A stretch of DNA of 64,000 bases, from NCBI RefSeq assembly GCF_003417535.1, contig NZ_QVLS01000002.1, positions 1 to 64,000 on the forward strand. The letters are read 5' to 3'. Position numbers and translations under genes: made by a program. Below the pieces are notes generated by a model. It worked only from the letters and a program-made list of their open reading frames with translations. It was not told the origin of the DNA and made no database searches. Origin of the DNA: Hydrogenophaga borbori. Its GTDB lineage: Bacteria; Pseudomonadota; Gammaproteobacteria; Burkholderiales; Burkholderiaceae_C. Every line of letters begins with the position of its first letter. Position 1 is the first letter of the stretch. Of the stretch, positions 33,569-50,373 are shown one piece after another.

Positions 33569-34867
33569 ATGGACGCCGTGATCGCATTGACCCTCATCGT
33601 GCTGTTGTTTGCCGTGCTCGGGTCGGGCCTGTGGATCGGCCTGTCGCTGCTGGGCGTGGCCCTGGTGGGCATGGAGCTGTTCACCCAACGCCCGGTGGGC
33701 GACAGCATGGCGCTCACTGTGTGGGGCTCCACTTCGAGTTGGACGCTGACCGCCTTGCCGCTGTTTCTGTGGATGGGGGAAATTCTGTTCCGCAGCAAGC
33801 TGTCCAACGACATGTTCAAGGGCCTGGCGCCCTGGCTCAACTGGCTGCCCGGCCGTTTGCTGCACACCAACGTGGTGGGGTGCGCGATCTTTGCGGCCAT
33901 TTCAGGCTCGTCGGCCGCCACCTGCGCCACCATCGGCAAGATCACGCTGCCCGAACTGAAGAAGCGCGGCTACCCGGACGCTCAAGCCATCGGCACCCTT
34001 GCGGGCGCGGGAACGCTGGGCCTGTTGATCCCGCCCTCGATCATCATGATCGTCTACGGTGTGGCGGCGAACGTGTCGATCGCCAAGCTCTTCCTGGCGG
34101 GCGTGGTGCCAGGCGTGATGCTGGCCGTGCTGTTCAGCGGCTACATCGTGGTCTGGTCTCTGCTCAACCGGGAGCGCCTGCCCGGCAAGGAACCGGCGAC
34201 CTCGCTGCGGCACAAGCTTCACGCCTCCCGCCATCTGATTCCGGTGGTCACGCTGATCGCGCTGGTGCTGGGTGGCATCTACAGCGGCATCGCCACCGCC
34301 ACCGAAGCGGCGGCGCTCGGCGTGGCGGGCTCGCTGGTGCTCTCGCGCCTGGAAGGCTCGCTGAACTGGGGGAGTTTTCGCGAAGGCCTGGTGGCGGCCT
34401 GCCGCACGTACTGCATGATCGGTCTGATTCTGGCGGGCGCGGCCTTCCTCACGCTGGCCATGGGCTTCATCGGCCTGCCGCGCCAGGTGGCCGAGTTCAT
34501 TGGCGGCCTGCAGCTCTCGCCCTTCGCGCTCATGCTCTTGCTGGTGCTGTTCTTCATCGTGCTGGGCTGCTTCCTGGACGGCATCTCGATGGTGGTGCTG
34601 ACCATCGCCGTGCTGCTGCCCACGGTGCAGGCGGCGGGCTTCGACCTCATCTGGTTCGGCATCTTCATCGTGCTGGTGGTGGAGATGGCGCAGATCACGC
34701 CACCGGTGGGCTTCAACCTCTTCGTTCTGCAGGGGCTGACGCAGCGCGAGGTGACCTGGATCGCGCGCACGGCGCTGCCACTGTTCACGCTGATGATGGC
34801 GGCCGTTCTGCTGACCTACGCGGTGCCGGAGCTGGCGCTTTGGCTGCCCTCGCGCATGCAGGGCTGA
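33569..34867 (+). CDS. TRAP transporter large permease, DctM family
   Basis: 432 residues, about twelve membrane helices, with AAGGAG in front of the [39 protein letters not shown] and [19 protein letters not shown] are nearly the same as in the DctM at 27109-28404, showing recent common origin. It completes the third TRAP system, and its downstream neighbour is the 5-oxoprolinase gene, 103 bases later. Confidence 0.94.
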   Translation: MDAVIALTLIVLLFAVLGSGLWIGLSLLGVALVGMELFTQRPVGDSMALTVWGSTSSWTLTALPLFLWMGEILFRSKLSNDMFKGLAPWLNWLPGRLLHTNVVGCAIFAAISGSSAATCATIGKITLPELKKRGYPDAQAIGTLAGAGTLGLLIPPSIIMIVYGVAANVSIAKLFLAGVVPGVMLAVLFSGYIVVWSLLNRERLPGKEPATSLRHKLHASRHLIPVVTLIALVLGGIYSGIATATEAAALGVAGSLVLSRLEGSLNWGSFREGLVAACRTYCMIGLILAGAAFLTLAMGFIGLPRQVAEFIGGLQLSPFALMLLLVLFFIVLGCFLDGISMVVLTIAVLLPTVQAAGFDLIWFGIFIVLVVEMAQITPPVGFNLFVLQGLTQREVTWIARTALPLFTLMMAAVLLTYAVPELALWLPSRMQG

Positions 34868-34970
34868 GAGACAGCCTGGCACGCGACTCGCTACGATCCG
34901 TGGGATTCGTTCCCGCGTGAATGCGGCTTTCTTCCCTGTTTCCCTTTCACGGCGCACGCGCCCGACCGAC

Positions 34971-38587
<3,617 letters not shown>

Positions 38588-38591
<4 letters not shown>

Positions 38592-39733
38592 AGCTCTTCC
38601 ACGCGGCGGGCCGGGTAGCTGTCCCAGGCCTGGCAGCCCGGGCACTGCCAGAAGTGCTGGCGCGCCTCGAAACCGCAGGCCGCGCAGCGGTAGCGCCGCA
38701 GCGGGCCGCTGGCGTGCTCCAGCGCGCGCTGCACGCTGGACTGGGCCTGCGGGTTGGACAGGGTTTCGCCCGCCAGCCACTGGCTGGCGATCACGAGCGA
38801 GGGCTCGGCTTCCAGGTGGCGCAAGTACATGCCGCGCGCGCCCTCGGGCTGGGGCGCCAGGCGGGCCAGGGCTTCGGTCACGTCGATGGAGGGCGCGCGC
38901 GCCTGGGCGTTGCCCAGGGTGCGCAGCACGGGATCGGTGCGGCCGGTCTGCTGGGCCAGCTCGGCCATGGCGCGCGCGGCCAGCGGCAGGGCGGCGGGCG
39001 CCTGTTCGGCCAGGGCCAGCAGGTCGTCCAGGGCGCCTGCCGCGTCGCCCTGCTGGTTGCGCAGGGCCGAGCGCGCCATCCAGCCGCGCGCCAGCGTGGG
39101 TGCGCGCCGCACGGCCTCGTCGAGCAGGGCACGCACGCGCTCGGCCTGGCCCTCGCGGTGCGCGAGCTCGGCCAGTTCGCACAGGTAGTGGGCCACGCGC
39201 GTGGTGAAGGCGCCGTGTTCCGCCGAGTCGAGCTTTTCGGCGATGGCGCGGGCTTGCGCCCAGTCGCGCGAGCGTTCGTAGATGCCCAGCAGGGCCAGGC
39301 GCGCCTCGTTCTCGAAGGCCGTGCCTTCGAGTTTGCTCAGCGCAGACTCGGCGCGGTCGAGCAGGCCGGCCTTGAGGAAATCGAGCGCCAGCGCGTGCTG
39401 TGCGCGGTCGCGCTCCTTGCGGTTGAGGTCGGCCCGCGAAAGCAGGTGTTCGTGCACGCGCACGGCGCGGTCGTAGTCGCCCCGGCGGCGGAACAGGTTG
39501 CCCAGGGCGAAGTGCAGCTCGGTGGTGTCGGGGTCGCCCTGCACGGCCTCGATGAAGGCGTCGATGGCCTGGTCCTGCTGTTCATTGAGCAGGTGGTTCA
39601 GGCCGCGGAAGTAGGCCTTGGGCGCCTGCCGGCCTTCGATGCGCCACTGGCGCAGGTCCAGGCGCGAGGCCACCCAGCCCAGCGCGAAAGCCACCGGCAG
39701 GCCCCAGAGCAGCCAGGTCAGGTCAAAGTCCAT
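38588..39733 (-). CDS. lapB: Lipopolysaccharide assembly protein LapB (YciM)
   Basis: 381 residues. One N-terminal membrane helix ([19 protein letters not shown]) anchors a cytoplasmic part made of several TPR repeats ([40 protein letters not shown]), and the last 35 residues are a rubredoxin-like metal site with CAAC and CPGC. LapB guides FtsH to LpxC and so limits LPS synthesis. The start overlaps lapA by 11 bases; the two are an operon. Confidence 0.93.
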
Positions 39734-40016
39734 GCCGGCGATCGACGGGGTCTTGTGGCATCAGCGTGGTTTCGCTGCCGAACAGGGTGGTGTGGCCGCG
39801 CTGGCGGTGCCGGCGGGCGCGCAGCCACAGCGGCAGCATCACGATGACGCCGAGGAACACGCCGATGAGCAGCACCAGCAGCAGCACCAGCACCAGCGGC
39901 GCCTCCCAGCTGTGGCCGAAGAACAGCTTGAGCGTGACGCTGTCCTGGTTGTTCAGCGCGAAGGCGAAGAGGACAAAAAAAATGGCCGCGTTGAGCAGCC
40001 ACATGAGGTACTTCAA
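39723..40016 (-). CDS. lapA: LapA family inner-membrane protein (DUF1049)
   Basis: 97 residues with two membrane helices and the family motif FALNNQDSVTLKLFFG. The start used is TTG at 40016, five bases after GAGGGG; an ATG at 40004 would give a protein four residues shorter. Partner of LapB in control of LPS assembly. Located between ihfB and lapB as in related bacteria. Confidence 0.88.
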   Translation of the reverse strand: MKYLMWLLNAAIFFVLFAFALNNQDSVTLKLFFGHSWEAPLVLVLLLVLLIGVFLGVIVMLPLWLRARRHRQRGHTTLFGSETTLMPQDPVDRRHGL

Positions 40017-40059
40017 AACATCCCCTCAAGTGGTGGGGGACGATTGTAGCGAGGGGGTA

Positions 40060-40383
40060 TCAGCCGGTGCGCCGCTGGTCCTCGTGCTGCTGCATGAGGG
40101 CGGTGCGCTCGTCGACCTGCTCGCGCAAGGCCTTGCCGGGCTTGAAGTGGGGCACGCGCTTCTCGGGAATCATCACGCTCTCGCCCGAACGCGGGTTGCG
40201 TCCGATGCGAGGCGAGCGGCGATTGACCGAGAAACTGCCGAAGCCCCGGATCTCGATGCGGTGGCCCTTCACCAGGGCATCGCCCATGGCGTCGAGGATC
40301 GCCTTGACGGCGAACTCGGCATCGCGGTGGGTGAGCTGGCCGAACCGGGCGGCCAGGGCTTCGACAAGATCGCTGCGGGTCAT
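40060..40383 (-). CDS. ihfB: Integration host factor, beta subunit
   Basis: 107 residues from ATG at 40383. [20 protein letters not shown], the [14 protein letters not shown] segment and [20 protein letters not shown] (DNA-inserting beta arm with the key Pro) identify IHF beta. It bends DNA as a heterodimer with IHF alpha and assists sigma-54 promoters such as that of glnA in this window. The gene follows rpsA by ten bases, the classical rpsA-ihfB arrangement. The C-terminus is slightly longer than in E. coli. Confidence 0.95.
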   Translation of the reverse strand: MTRSDLVEALAARFGQLTHRDAEFAVKAILDAMGDALVKGHRIEIRGFGSFSVNRRSPRIGRNPRSGESVMIPEKRVPHFKPGKALREQVDERTALMQQHEDQRRTG

Positions 40384-40393
40384 TGGGCGCGGA

Positions 40394-42079
40394 TCAGCGG
40401 CCGTTGCTGTTGTTGTCCAGCTTGGCGCGCAGCAGGGCGCCCAGGCTGGTGGTGCCGGCATTGCCTGCGCTCTGGCTCAGGCTGGCCATGGCTTCCTGCG
40501 CGTCGGCGTTGTCCTTGGCTTTGATCGACAGCTGGATGTTGCGCGTCTTGCGGTCGACGTTGACGACAACGGCCGACACTTCGTCGCCTTCCTTGAGCAC
40601 GTTGCGGGCATCTTCCACGCGGTCGCGGCTGATTTCCGAGGCGCGCAGGTAGCCGAGCACGTCTTCGCCGAGGTCGATTTCGGCGCCCTTGGCGTCCACG
40701 GTCTTGACCTTGCCGGTCACGACGGAGCCCTTGTCGTTCACCGACACGAAGGTGGTGAACGGGTCGCCGTCGAGCTGCTTGATGCCCAGGCTGATGCGCT
40801 CGCGCTCGACGTCGATGGCGAGCACCACGGCCTCGACTTCCTGGCCCTTCTTGTAGTTGCGTACGGCTTGTTCGCCGGCTTCGTTCCAGGACAGGTCGGA
40901 CAGGTGCACCAGGCCGTCGATGCCGGCGGCCAGGCCGACGAACACGCCGAAGTCGGTGATCGACTTGATCGGGCCCTTGACGCGGTCACCGCGCTTGGTC
41001 TGCTCGGCGAACTCGTGCCAGGGGTTGGCGCGGCACTGCTTCATGCCCAGGGAGATGCGGCGCTTGTCTTCGTCGATGTCGAGCACCATGACCTCGACCT
41101 CGTCGCCCAGCGACACCAGCTTGGACGGGGCCACGTTCTTGTTGGTCCAGTCCATTTCGGAGACGTGCACCAGGCCTTCGATGCCGGGCTCGAGTTCCAC
41201 GAACGCGCCGTAGTCGGCGATGTTCGTGACCTTGCCGAACATGCGGGTGCCCTGCGGGTAGCGGCGGCTCACGCCCAGCCACGGGTCGTCGCCCATCTGC
41301 TTGAGGCCCAGCGAGACGCGCTGCTTCTCGGTGTCGAACTTGAGGATCTTGGCCGTGATTTCCTGGCCGGCCTGCACCACCTCGCTGGGGTGGCGCACGC
41401 GGCGCCAGGCCATGTCGGTGATGTGCAGCAGGCCGTCGATGCCGCCGAGGTCCACGAACGCACCGTACTCGGTGATGTTCTTGACCACGCCGTGCACGAT
41501 GGCGCCTTCCTTCAGGGTTTCCATCAGCTTGGCGCGCTCTTCGCCCATGGAGGCTTCCACCACGGCGCGGCGGCTCAGCACCACGTTGTTGCGCTTGCGG
41601 TCGAGCTTGATGACCTTGAATTCCAGGGTCTTGTTCTCGTAGGGCGTGAGGTCCTTGGTGGGACGGCTGTCGACCAGCGAGCCCGGCAGGAAGGCGCTGA
41701 TGCCGTTGACCATGACCTTGAGGCCGCCCTTGACCTTGCTGGTGGTGGTGCCGGTGACGAATTCGCCCGACTCCAGGGCCTTTTCCAGGGCCATCCACGA
41801 GGCCAGGCGCTTGGCCTTGTCGCGCGACAGCAGCGTGTCGCCGAAGCCGTTTTCGACGGAGTCGATGGCCACGGACACGAAGTCGCCGACCTGCACTTCG
41901 AGTTCGCCTTGGTCGTTCTTGAACTCGGACAGCGGAACGTAGGCTTCCGACTTCAGACCGGCATTGACCACCACGTGGTTGTGTTCGATGCGAACGACCT
42001 CGGCGGTGATGACTTCGCCCGCGCGCATTTCGGCGCGCTTGAGGGACTCTTCAAAGAGGGCGGCAAAAGATTCAGACAT
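40394..42079 (-). CDS. rpsA: 30S ribosomal protein S1
   Basis: 561 residues with six S1 repeats. Landmarks are [60 protein letters not shown] and [21 protein letters not shown]1 binds mRNA and is needed to initiate translation of most messages. AGGAAAA precedes the ATG. The 179-base gap to the aroA/cmk gene upstream is the likely place of an rpsA promoter, but none stands out. Confidence 0.97.
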   Translation of the reverse strand: MSESFAALFEESLKRAEMRAGEVITAEVVRIEHNHVVVNAGLKSEAYVPLSEFKNDQGELEVQVGDFVSVAIDSVENGFGDTLLSRDKAKRLASWMALEKALESGEFVTGTTTSKVKGGLKVMVNGISAFLPGSLVDSRPTKDLTPYENKTLEFKVIKLDRKRNNVVLSRRAVVEASMGEERAKLMETLKEGAIVHGVVKNITEYGAFVDLGGIDGLLHITDMAWRRVRHPSEVVQAGQEITAKILKFDTEKQRVSLGLKQMGDDPWLGVSRRYPQGTRMFGKVTNIADYGAFVELEPGIEGLVHVSEMDWTNKNVAPSKLVSLGDEVEVMVLDIDEDKRRISLGMKQCRANPWHEFAEQTKRGDRVKGPIKSITDFGVFVGLAAGIDGLVHLSDLSWNEAGEQAVRNYKKGQEVEAVVLAIDVERERISLGIKQLDGDPFTTFVSVNDKGSVVTGKVKTVDAKGAEIDLGEDVLGYLRASEISRDRVEDARNVLKEGDEVSAVVVNVDRKTRNIQLSIKAKDNADAQEAMASLSQSAGNAGTTSLGALLRAKLDNNSNGR

Positions 42080-42258
42080 TGGGTTTTCCTGAAACCGCTT
42101 GGTGTCGGCGCACGGAGGCCCGCAGGGGGCGGCGCGGGTGACGACGGGTGGGCGGCGTAGCGTTGTGCCGTGTGGAACACGGCGGGTTGGTTGACGATCC
42201 CTAGGACCTGCGGACGGGGAACATCCGGCGGGGTCTTCGGGGCCTGGGGGTGGCTTGC

Positions 42259-44385
42259 TCAGCGGACCGGGAAAGCCTGTTGGCCGTGCCAGCGATTCAA
42301 CACGAATTGCACCGATTGCTCGATGTCCAGTTCGGAGTTGTCCAGCAGCACCGCGTCTTCGGCCGGCTTCAGGGGAGCGTGCGCGCGGTTCATGTCGCGT
42401 GCGTCGCGCGCCTTGAGATCGGCCAAAAGGTCGTCGAGTATAGCCGGTATTCCCTTTGAAATCAATTGCTTATGGCGGCGCTGGGCGCGCTGCTCGGCAC
42501 TGGCCGTGAGGTAGATCTTCAGCGGGGCGCCGGGGAAGATGACGGTGCCCATGTCGCGGCCGTCGGCCACCAGCCCGGGCAGGTGGCGCATCTGCAGCTG
42601 CAGGTCGACCAGGGCGGCGCGCACCTGGGGCACGGCCGAGACGCGCGAGGCCGCCATGCCGGCGGGTTCGGCGCGCAGGGCCTCGGTGACGTCCTCGCCC
42701 TCCAGCCAGGTCTTGCCGGGGGTAAAGCGCACGTCCAGGCCGGCGGCCAGGCGACCCAGTCGCTCGGCGTGGGCGGGTTCGCGCAGGTCGGCCTCGGTGG
42801 TGGACAGGCCCTCGCGCTCGGCCGCCAGGCCCACCAGGCGGTACAGGGCACCGGAGTCGAGCAGGTGGTAGCCCAGGCGCGAGGCCAGCTCGGCCGCCAG
42901 CGTGCCCTTGCCGGAGGCGGTGGGCCCGTCGATGCAGATGACGGGGATGCGCTCGGCCGGCGTGTGGCAGACGCCGAACAGGGTTTCGAAGTAGTCGGGG
43001 AAGGTTTTGCCCACGCACTTGGGGTCTTCGATGCGCACCGGCAGACCCGCGGGGTTGAAGGCCGCGAGCGAGAAGCACATGGCGACGCGGTGGTCGTCGT
43101 AGGTGTGGATGCTCGCCCGCCGCCATCCGTGGGCCCCGACGCTCCCCACTGCGTGTGGTTCGCTGCTCCCCGAGGGGGCTGCCCCGCCTTGGGGCGGCCC
43201 GGCGGCGGGGCCCGCGGGCGGCGTGATGCGGATGAAGTCTGCGCCTTCTTCAATGGTGGCGCCGAGCTTGCGGCCTTCGATGGCCATGGCGGCGATGCGG
43301 TCGGTTTCCTTCACGCGCCAGCTGGCGATGTTGCGCAGCGTGGTGGTGCCGTCGGCGTACAACGCCATCACGGCCAGGGTCATGGCCGCGTCGGGGATGT
43401 GGTTGCAGTCGAGGTCGATGGCCTTGAGCGGCCAGGCGCCGCGGCGCACGCGCAGGCGGTTGCCGTCGCCCTCGACCTCGGCGCCCATGAGCCGCGCGGC
43501 CTCGATGAAGCGGATGTCGCCCTGGATGGAGTCCGTGCCCACGCCTTCGATCACGACGCCGTCGGTACCCGGCGTGGCGGGCGCGATCGCGCCCAGCGCG
43601 ATGAAGTAGCTGGCCGAGGAGGCGTCGGCCTCGACGGCGATGCGCCCCGGTGAGGCGTAGCGGCTGCCGCGCGGGATGGTGAAGCGCTGCCAGCCCTCGC
43701 GCCGCACGTCCACGCCGAAGCGCTGCAGCAGCTTGAGTGTGATCTCGATGTAGGGCTTGGAAATGAGCTCGGTGGTGACTTCGATCACCGCGTCCCGCTC
43801 CTGCGCCACCAGCGGCAGCGCGAGCAGCAGGGCGGTGAGGAACTGGCTGGAGACGTCGCCGCGCACGCGGATGGGCTCGTCCAGGCGCAGCGGGTGCACG
43901 GTGCCGTCGCCCAGGCGCAGCGGCGGGTAGCCCTCGTTCTGCAGGCAGGCCACCGGGCAGCCGAGCTGGCGCAGGGCGTCGACCAGGTCGCCGATGGGGC
44001 GCTCGTGCATGCGCGGCACGCCGGACAACTCGAAGCGCGCCCCCTGGGCCGCGGCCAGGAGCGACAGCGCGGCCGTCAGCGGGCGCATGGCGGTCCCGGC
44101 ATTGCCCAGGAAGAGGGCGGCCTCGCGCACCGGCAGCCGCCCGCCCAGGCCCTGCACGCGCACGCTGGCGGGGCCGGTCTCTTCGATGGCGCAGCCCAGC
44201 TGGCGCAGGGCCGCGAGCATCACGCGCGTGTCGTCGGAGTCGAGCAGGTCCTCGACCAGGGTGGGGCCTTCGCTGAGCGCTGCCAACAGCAGCACGCGGT
44301 TGGAGATGCTCTTGGAGCCGGGCAGGCGCACTCGGCCGCCGGCGCTGATGAGGGAAGGGAGGTCGAGGCTGGGGATGTCGAACAT
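42259..44385 (-). CDS. aroA-cmk: Fused EPSP synthase / cytidylate kinase
   Basis: 708 residues. Residues 1 to about 470 are 3-phosphoshikimate 1-carboxyvinyltransferase: [31 protein letters not shown] and [20 protein letters not shown]. The rest is cytidylate kinase: [20 protein letters not shown] (P-loop) and [14 protein letters not shown]. The first makes EPSP in the shikimate pathway; the second phosphorylates CMP and dCMP. The fusion is usual in Comamonadaceae. Unusual is a Gly/Ala/Pro-rich stretch of about 33 residues (DNA 43117-43215) just before IHTYDDHR, where E. coli AroA has about seven residues; its DNA matches the dispersed repeat at 3994-4083. It is in frame and probably forms a surface loop. 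Confidence 0.95.
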   Translation of the reverse strand: MFDIPSLDLPSLISAGGRVRLPGSKSISNRVLLLAALSEGPTLVEDLLDSDDTRVMLAALRQLGCAIEETGPASVRVQGLGGRLPVREAALFLGNAGTAMRPLTAALSLLAAAQGARFELSGVPRMHERPIGDLVDALRQLGCPVACLQNEGYPPLRLGDGTVHPLRLDEPIRVRGDVSSQFLTALLLALPLVAQERDAVIEVTTELISKPYIEITLKLLQRFGVDVRREGWQRFTIPRGSRYASPGRIAVEADASSASYFIALGAIAPATPGTDGVVIEGVGTDSIQGDIRFIEAARLMGAEVEGDGNRLRVRRGAWPLKAIDLDCNHIPDAAMTLAVMALYADGTTTLRNIASWRVKETDRIAAMAIEGRKLGATIEEGADFIRITPPAGPAAGPPQGGAAPSGSSEPHAVGSVGAHGWRRASIHTYDDHRVAMCFSLAAFNPAGLPVRIEDPKCVGKTFPDYFETLFGVCHTPAERIPVICIDGPTASGKGTLAAELASRLGYHLLDSGALYRLVGLAAEREGLSTTEADLREPAHAERLGRLAAGLDVRFTPGKTWLEGEDVTEALRAEPAGMAASRVSAVPQVRAALVDLQLQMRHLPGLVADGRDMGTVIFPGAPLKIYLTASAEQRAQRRHKQLISKGIPAILDDLLADLKARDARDMNRAHAPLKPAEDAVLLDNSELDIEQSVQFVLNRWHGQQAFPVR
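43117..43215. repeat. Dispersed repeat element (copy B) inserted in frame in aroA
   Basis: The coding strand reads GGGCCGCCCCAAGG, GGGGCAGCCCCCTCGGGG, AGCAGCGAACCACACGCAGT and GGGGAGCGTCGGGG. Each block has a counterpart in the same order in the element at 4010-4078 (GGGCCGCCCCAAGG, CCCCCTTGGGGGG, CAGCGAATACACGAAGT, GATGAGCGTGGGGG). The insert is 99 bases, a multiple of three, and has no stop in the coding frame. Confidence 0.75.
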
Positions 44386-44399
44386 GCGCGGTCGGCGGC

Positions 44400-45281
44400 T
44401 CAGCCCTGGGGCTTGACGGCCGTCATGCGCCAGCCGGCGCGCGCTTCGCTGGCCTGGTCGATCAGGGTTTCGAGCGCGTCGGGGTCGTTGTTCTTGATCG
44501 CCGCCTCCAGCTCCTGCAGGGCGCGCAGGAAATGGCGCGACTGCGAGACCAGCTCTTCCTTGTTGGACAGCAGGATGTCGCGCCAGACGGCGGCGTCGCT
44601 GGCCGCGATGCGCGTGAAATCGCGGAAGCCGGGACCCGCCAGGGCCAGGAAGTCCTTGCCCTCGTCCTGTTTCTGGATGGCGTTCATGAGCGCGAAGGCC
44701 AGCAGGTGCGGCAGGTGGCTGATGGCCGCATAGGCGGCGTCGTGCCCCTCGGGCGTCATGCGCTTGACCTGGCAGCCCAGGGCGCGCCAGACCTTCTCGG
44801 CCTTGTCCAGGTGCGCGGGCAGGGTGCGCTCGATGGGCGTGAGGATGACCTGGCGGCCGGTGTAGAGGTCGGGGTCGGCGTGGTCCACGCCGGCCAGTTC
44901 CTTGCCGGCGATGGGGTGCGCCGGCACGAACACGCCCACCTGCTCGCGCAGCACGCGGCGCGCGGCGTCGATGACCTCGCGCTTGGTGGAGCCCACGTCC
45001 ATGATGAGCACGTCGTTGCGCACCAGGTGGCGGATGGCCTTGAAGGTGGCCTCGGTGGCGGCCACCGGCACCGCCAGCAGCACCAGGTCGGCGCCCGAGA
45101 CGGCGAGCAGCGCGGACGGCGCTTCCACGTCGATCACGCCGAGCTGGCGCGCTCGTTCGGTGGTGGACGGCGACTTGCTGTAGCCCACCACGCGCTTGAC
45201 CAGGCCAGCGCGCTTGAGCGCGAGCGCGAAGGAGCCGCCCATGAGGCCGCAGCCGATCAGTCCGAGTTGCTCAAACATCAT
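44400..45281 (-). CDS. tyrA: Prephenate dehydrogenase
   Basis: 293 residues. [17 protein letters not shown] is the NAD-binding glycine motif, [17 protein letters not shown] and [20 protein letters not shown] are conserved around the active site (His in AHPIAGKE). It oxidatively decarboxylates prephenate to 4-hydroxyphenylpyruvate for tyrosine. The ATG at 45281 overlaps the pheA stop as ATGA. No chorismate mutase or ACT domain is attached; the mutase is on PheA. Confidence 0.94.
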   Translation of the reverse strand: MMFEQLGLIGCGLMGGSFALALKRAGLVKRVVGYSKSPSTTERARQLGVIDVEAPSALLAVSGADLVLLAVPVAATEATFKAIRHLVRNDVLIMDVGSTKREVIDAARRVLREQVGVFVPAHPIAGKELAGVDHADPDLYTGRQVILTPIERTLPAHLDKAEKVWRALGCQVKRMTPEGHDAAYAAISHLPHLLAFALMNAIQKQDEGKDFLALAGPGFRDFTRIAASDAAVWRDILLSNKEELVSQSRHFLRALQELEAAIKNNDPDALETLIDQASEARAGWRMTAVKPQG

Positions 45282-46378
45282 TCCGTCACCGGGTAGGCGC
45301 CCAGCACCTTGTAGAAGGCGCACAGGCGTTGCAGTTCGTCGAGCGCCGCCGCGACGTGCGGCTGCGAGGGGTGGCCGGCGAGATCGATGTAGAAGTAGTA
45401 CTCCCATTGACCGGACTTGGCGGGGCGCGACTCGAAGCGCGTCATGGACACGCCGTGCTGCTTGAGCGGCACCAGCAGGTCGTGCACGGCGCCGGGGCGG
45501 TTGGGCACCGACACCACAAGGCTGGTGCAGTCGCGCCCGCTGGCGGGCGGCATGGCCAGGGTCTGCGGCAGACAGATGATGGCGAAGCGCGTGCGGTTGT
45601 AGGCCTCGTCCTGCACCGCGTGCGCGACGATGTGCAGGCCGAACTGCGCAGCGGCGCGCTCGCTGGCCAGGGCGGCGAAGCGCGGGTCCTCGGCGGCCAG
45701 GCGCGCGCCCTCGGCGTTGCTGGAGACGGCGCGGCGCTCGGCGTTCGGCAGGTGCTGCGACAGCCAGCCCTGGCACTGCGCGAGCGCCTGCGGGTGGGCC
45801 ATCACAACCTCGATGCCCTCGAGCGAGGCCTCGCGGCACAGCAGGTTGTGGCGCACCAGCAGGCTCACCTCGCCCACCACGTGCACGGGCGAGCGCAGGA
45901 ACAGGTCGAGCGAGCGCGCGACCACGCCTTCGGTGGTGTTCTCCACGCCGACCACGCCGAACTGGGCCGTGCCGGCCGCGGTGGCGTGGAAGACTTCGTC
46001 GAAGCTGGCGCAGTGGATGAGGTTGGCGGCGCTGCCGAAGAACTCGATCGCCGCCTGCTCGCAGAAGGTGCCCTGCGGACCCAGCACGGCCACGCGCTGC
46101 GGCGTCTCCAGCGCGAGGCAGGCCGACATGATCTCGCGCCAGATGGCGCCCACGTGCTGGTTGAGCAGCGGGCCGGGGTTCGCGGTCTGGATCTTCTCGA
46201 TGACCTGGGCCACGCGGTCCGGGCGGAAGAAGGGCGAGCCTTCCTGGCGCTTGAGCTCGCCGACCTTTTCGGCCACCAGCGCGCGCTGGTTCAGCAGTGT
46301 CAGCAGCTGCTGGTCGATCGCGTCGATCTGGACGCGCAGTTCGCCCAGGGCTTCGGATTGTTGCGGTGAAGCTGCCAT
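45278..46378 (-). CDS. pheA: Chorismate mutase / prephenate dehydratase (P-protein)
   Basis: 366 residues. Residues about 8-95 are the chorismate mutase helix bundle (LGELRVQIDAIDQQLLTLLN), about 97-275 the prephenate dehydratase (VAVLGPQGTFCEQAAIEFFG, and the TRF after NR), and the last 85 the ACT regulatory domain with the ESRP motif (MTRFESRPAK) that binds phenylalanine. It makes phenylpyruvate. It lies four bases after serC with no leader, so there is no attenuator here; control is probably by feedback inhibition. Confidence 0.96.
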   Translation of the reverse strand: MAASPQQSEALGELRVQIDAIDQQLLTLLNQRALVAEKVGELKRQEGSPFFRPDRVAQVIEKIQTANPGPLLNQHVGAIWREIMSACLALETPQRVAVLGPQGTFCEQAAIEFFGSAANLIHCASFDEVFHATAAGTAQFGVVGVENTTEGVVARSLDLFLRSPVHVVGEVSLLVRHNLLCREASLEGIEVVMAHPQALAQCQGWLSQHLPNAERRAVSSNAEGARLAAEDPRFAALASERAAAQFGLHIVAHAVQDEAYNRTRFAIICLPQTLAMPPASGRDCTSLVVSVPNRPGAVHDLLVPLKQHGVSMTRFESRPAKSGQWEYYFYIDLAGHPSQPHVAAALDELQRLCAFYKVLGAYPVTE

Positions 46379-46382
46379 CGGA

Positions 46383-47473
46383 TCAGGCCATTTCCTTTTC
46401 GAAGTCGCGCAGGTAGTCCACCAGGGCCTGGACGCCTTCGATGGGGATCGCGTTGTAGAGGCTGGCGCGCATGCCGCCGACCGATTTGTGCCCCTTGAGC
46501 TGCAGCAGGCCGCGCGCCTGCGCGCCGGCCAGGAAGGCCTCGTTGCGCGACTCGTCCTTCAGGAAGAAGGGCACGTTCATGCGCGAGCGGCAGTCGGGCG
46601 CGACGCGGTTTTCGTAGAAGGGCGACTGGTCGAGGAAGTCGTACAGCAGCCTGGCCTTGGCGATGTTGCGCGCCTCCATGGCCGCCACGCCGCCCTGGCG
46701 CTTGAGCCACTGGAAGGTCAGGCCCGCGATGTAGATCGCGTAGGTGGGCGGGGTGTTGTACATCGAGGCGTTGTCCGCCACGGTCTTGTAGTTGAAGGCG
46801 CTGGGGCAGATGGGTAGGGCATGGCCGAGCAGGTCCTCGCGCACCACCACCAGCGTGAGGCCGGCGGGTCCCAGGTTCTTCTGCGCGCCGCCAAAGGCCA
46901 GGCCGACGCGCGACCAGTCCACGGGGCGCGAGGCCACATGCGAGGAGAAATCGACCACCAGCGGCGCGTCGCTGCCCAGGGCCTTGAGGTCGGGCAGCGC
47001 CTGGAACTCCACCCCATGGATGGTTTCGTTGCTGCAGATGTGCACGTACTGGGCGTCGGGCGAGAGTTGCCAGCTGGCCGGCGCGGGCAGGGTGGTGTGG
47101 CGGCTGTCGGCGTTGCTCGCGGCCAGATGGGTCTGCGCGTAGCGCCCGGCCTCCTTCAGCGAGTTCTGGCTCCAGCCGCCCGTGACCACGAAGTCGACCA
47201 CGCCGCCGCGCGACAGGTTCATCGGCACGATGGCGTTCTCGGCCAGGCCGCCGCCCTGCATGAACAGGATCTTGAAGTGCGAGGGCACGGCCAGCAGCTC
47301 GCGCAGGTCGGCCTCGGCCTGGGCGGCGATTTCGCCGAAGGCCTTGCCGCGGTGGCTCATTTCCATCACGCCCATGCCGGTACCGTGCCAGTCGAGCATC
47401 TCGCGTGCGGCGATCTCGAGCACCTCGACCGGCATCGCGGCCGGACCGGCGGAGAAGTTGTAGGGCCGCGCCA

Positions 47474-47474
<1 letters not shown>
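46383..47474 (-). CDS. serC: Phosphoserine aminotransferase
   Basis: 363 residues from ATG at 47474, which shares the TGATG junction with the gyrA stop; a GTG at 47477 would add one residue. [40 protein letters not shown] and [17 protein letters not shown] with the PLP lysine identify SerC. It transaminates 3-phosphohydroxypyruvate to phosphoserine and also acts in pyridoxine synthesis. It is followed at once by pheA, tyrA and aroA. Confidence 0.96.
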
Positions 47475-50110
<2,636 letters not shown>

Positions 50111-50322
50111 GGAAGAAGGGCGCGTGTTGGGTCTCGGCAAGGCAACGGAAGATTTTAATCGGCGCCAATCGGGCACCTGCCTTGGCCTTCATGTTGTACC
50201 TGGGCAACGGATGTCGCGTCAGGTTCGTAGGCGTTGTCTGATCTTGGAGCCCCGGGATTGGCGCGATCGTCCTTGTGGCACAATGAGTCGAGCGTTTTGG
50301 AGTGCTCACATCCAGGCGCCTC

Positions 50323-50334
50323 TATATCTAAATA
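50323..50334 (+). promoter_or_regulatory. AT-rich block, possible ompA promoter -10 region
   Basis: TATATCTAAATA stands out in GC-rich surroundings about 40 bases before the ompA ATG. A -35 hexamer at the right distance is not clear. The rest of the gap 50111-50373 must hold the gyrA promoter in the other direction; an AT-rich ATTTTAAT at about 50152-50159 is a candidate. Confidence 0.35.
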
Positions 50335-50373
50335 CGTCACGCAGGTCGTCTGCGGCTTACCTAGAGGAAAACC

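Noticed and set aside
34917..34970. Upstream GTG start for the 5-oxoprolinase
   Set aside because: The extra 18 residues do not resemble the family, whose proteins begin close to the [10 protein letters not shown] motif; ATG at 34971 is preferred.
46379..46382. Phenylalanine leader peptide/attenuator before pheA
   Set aside because: Only four bases separate serC and pheA.
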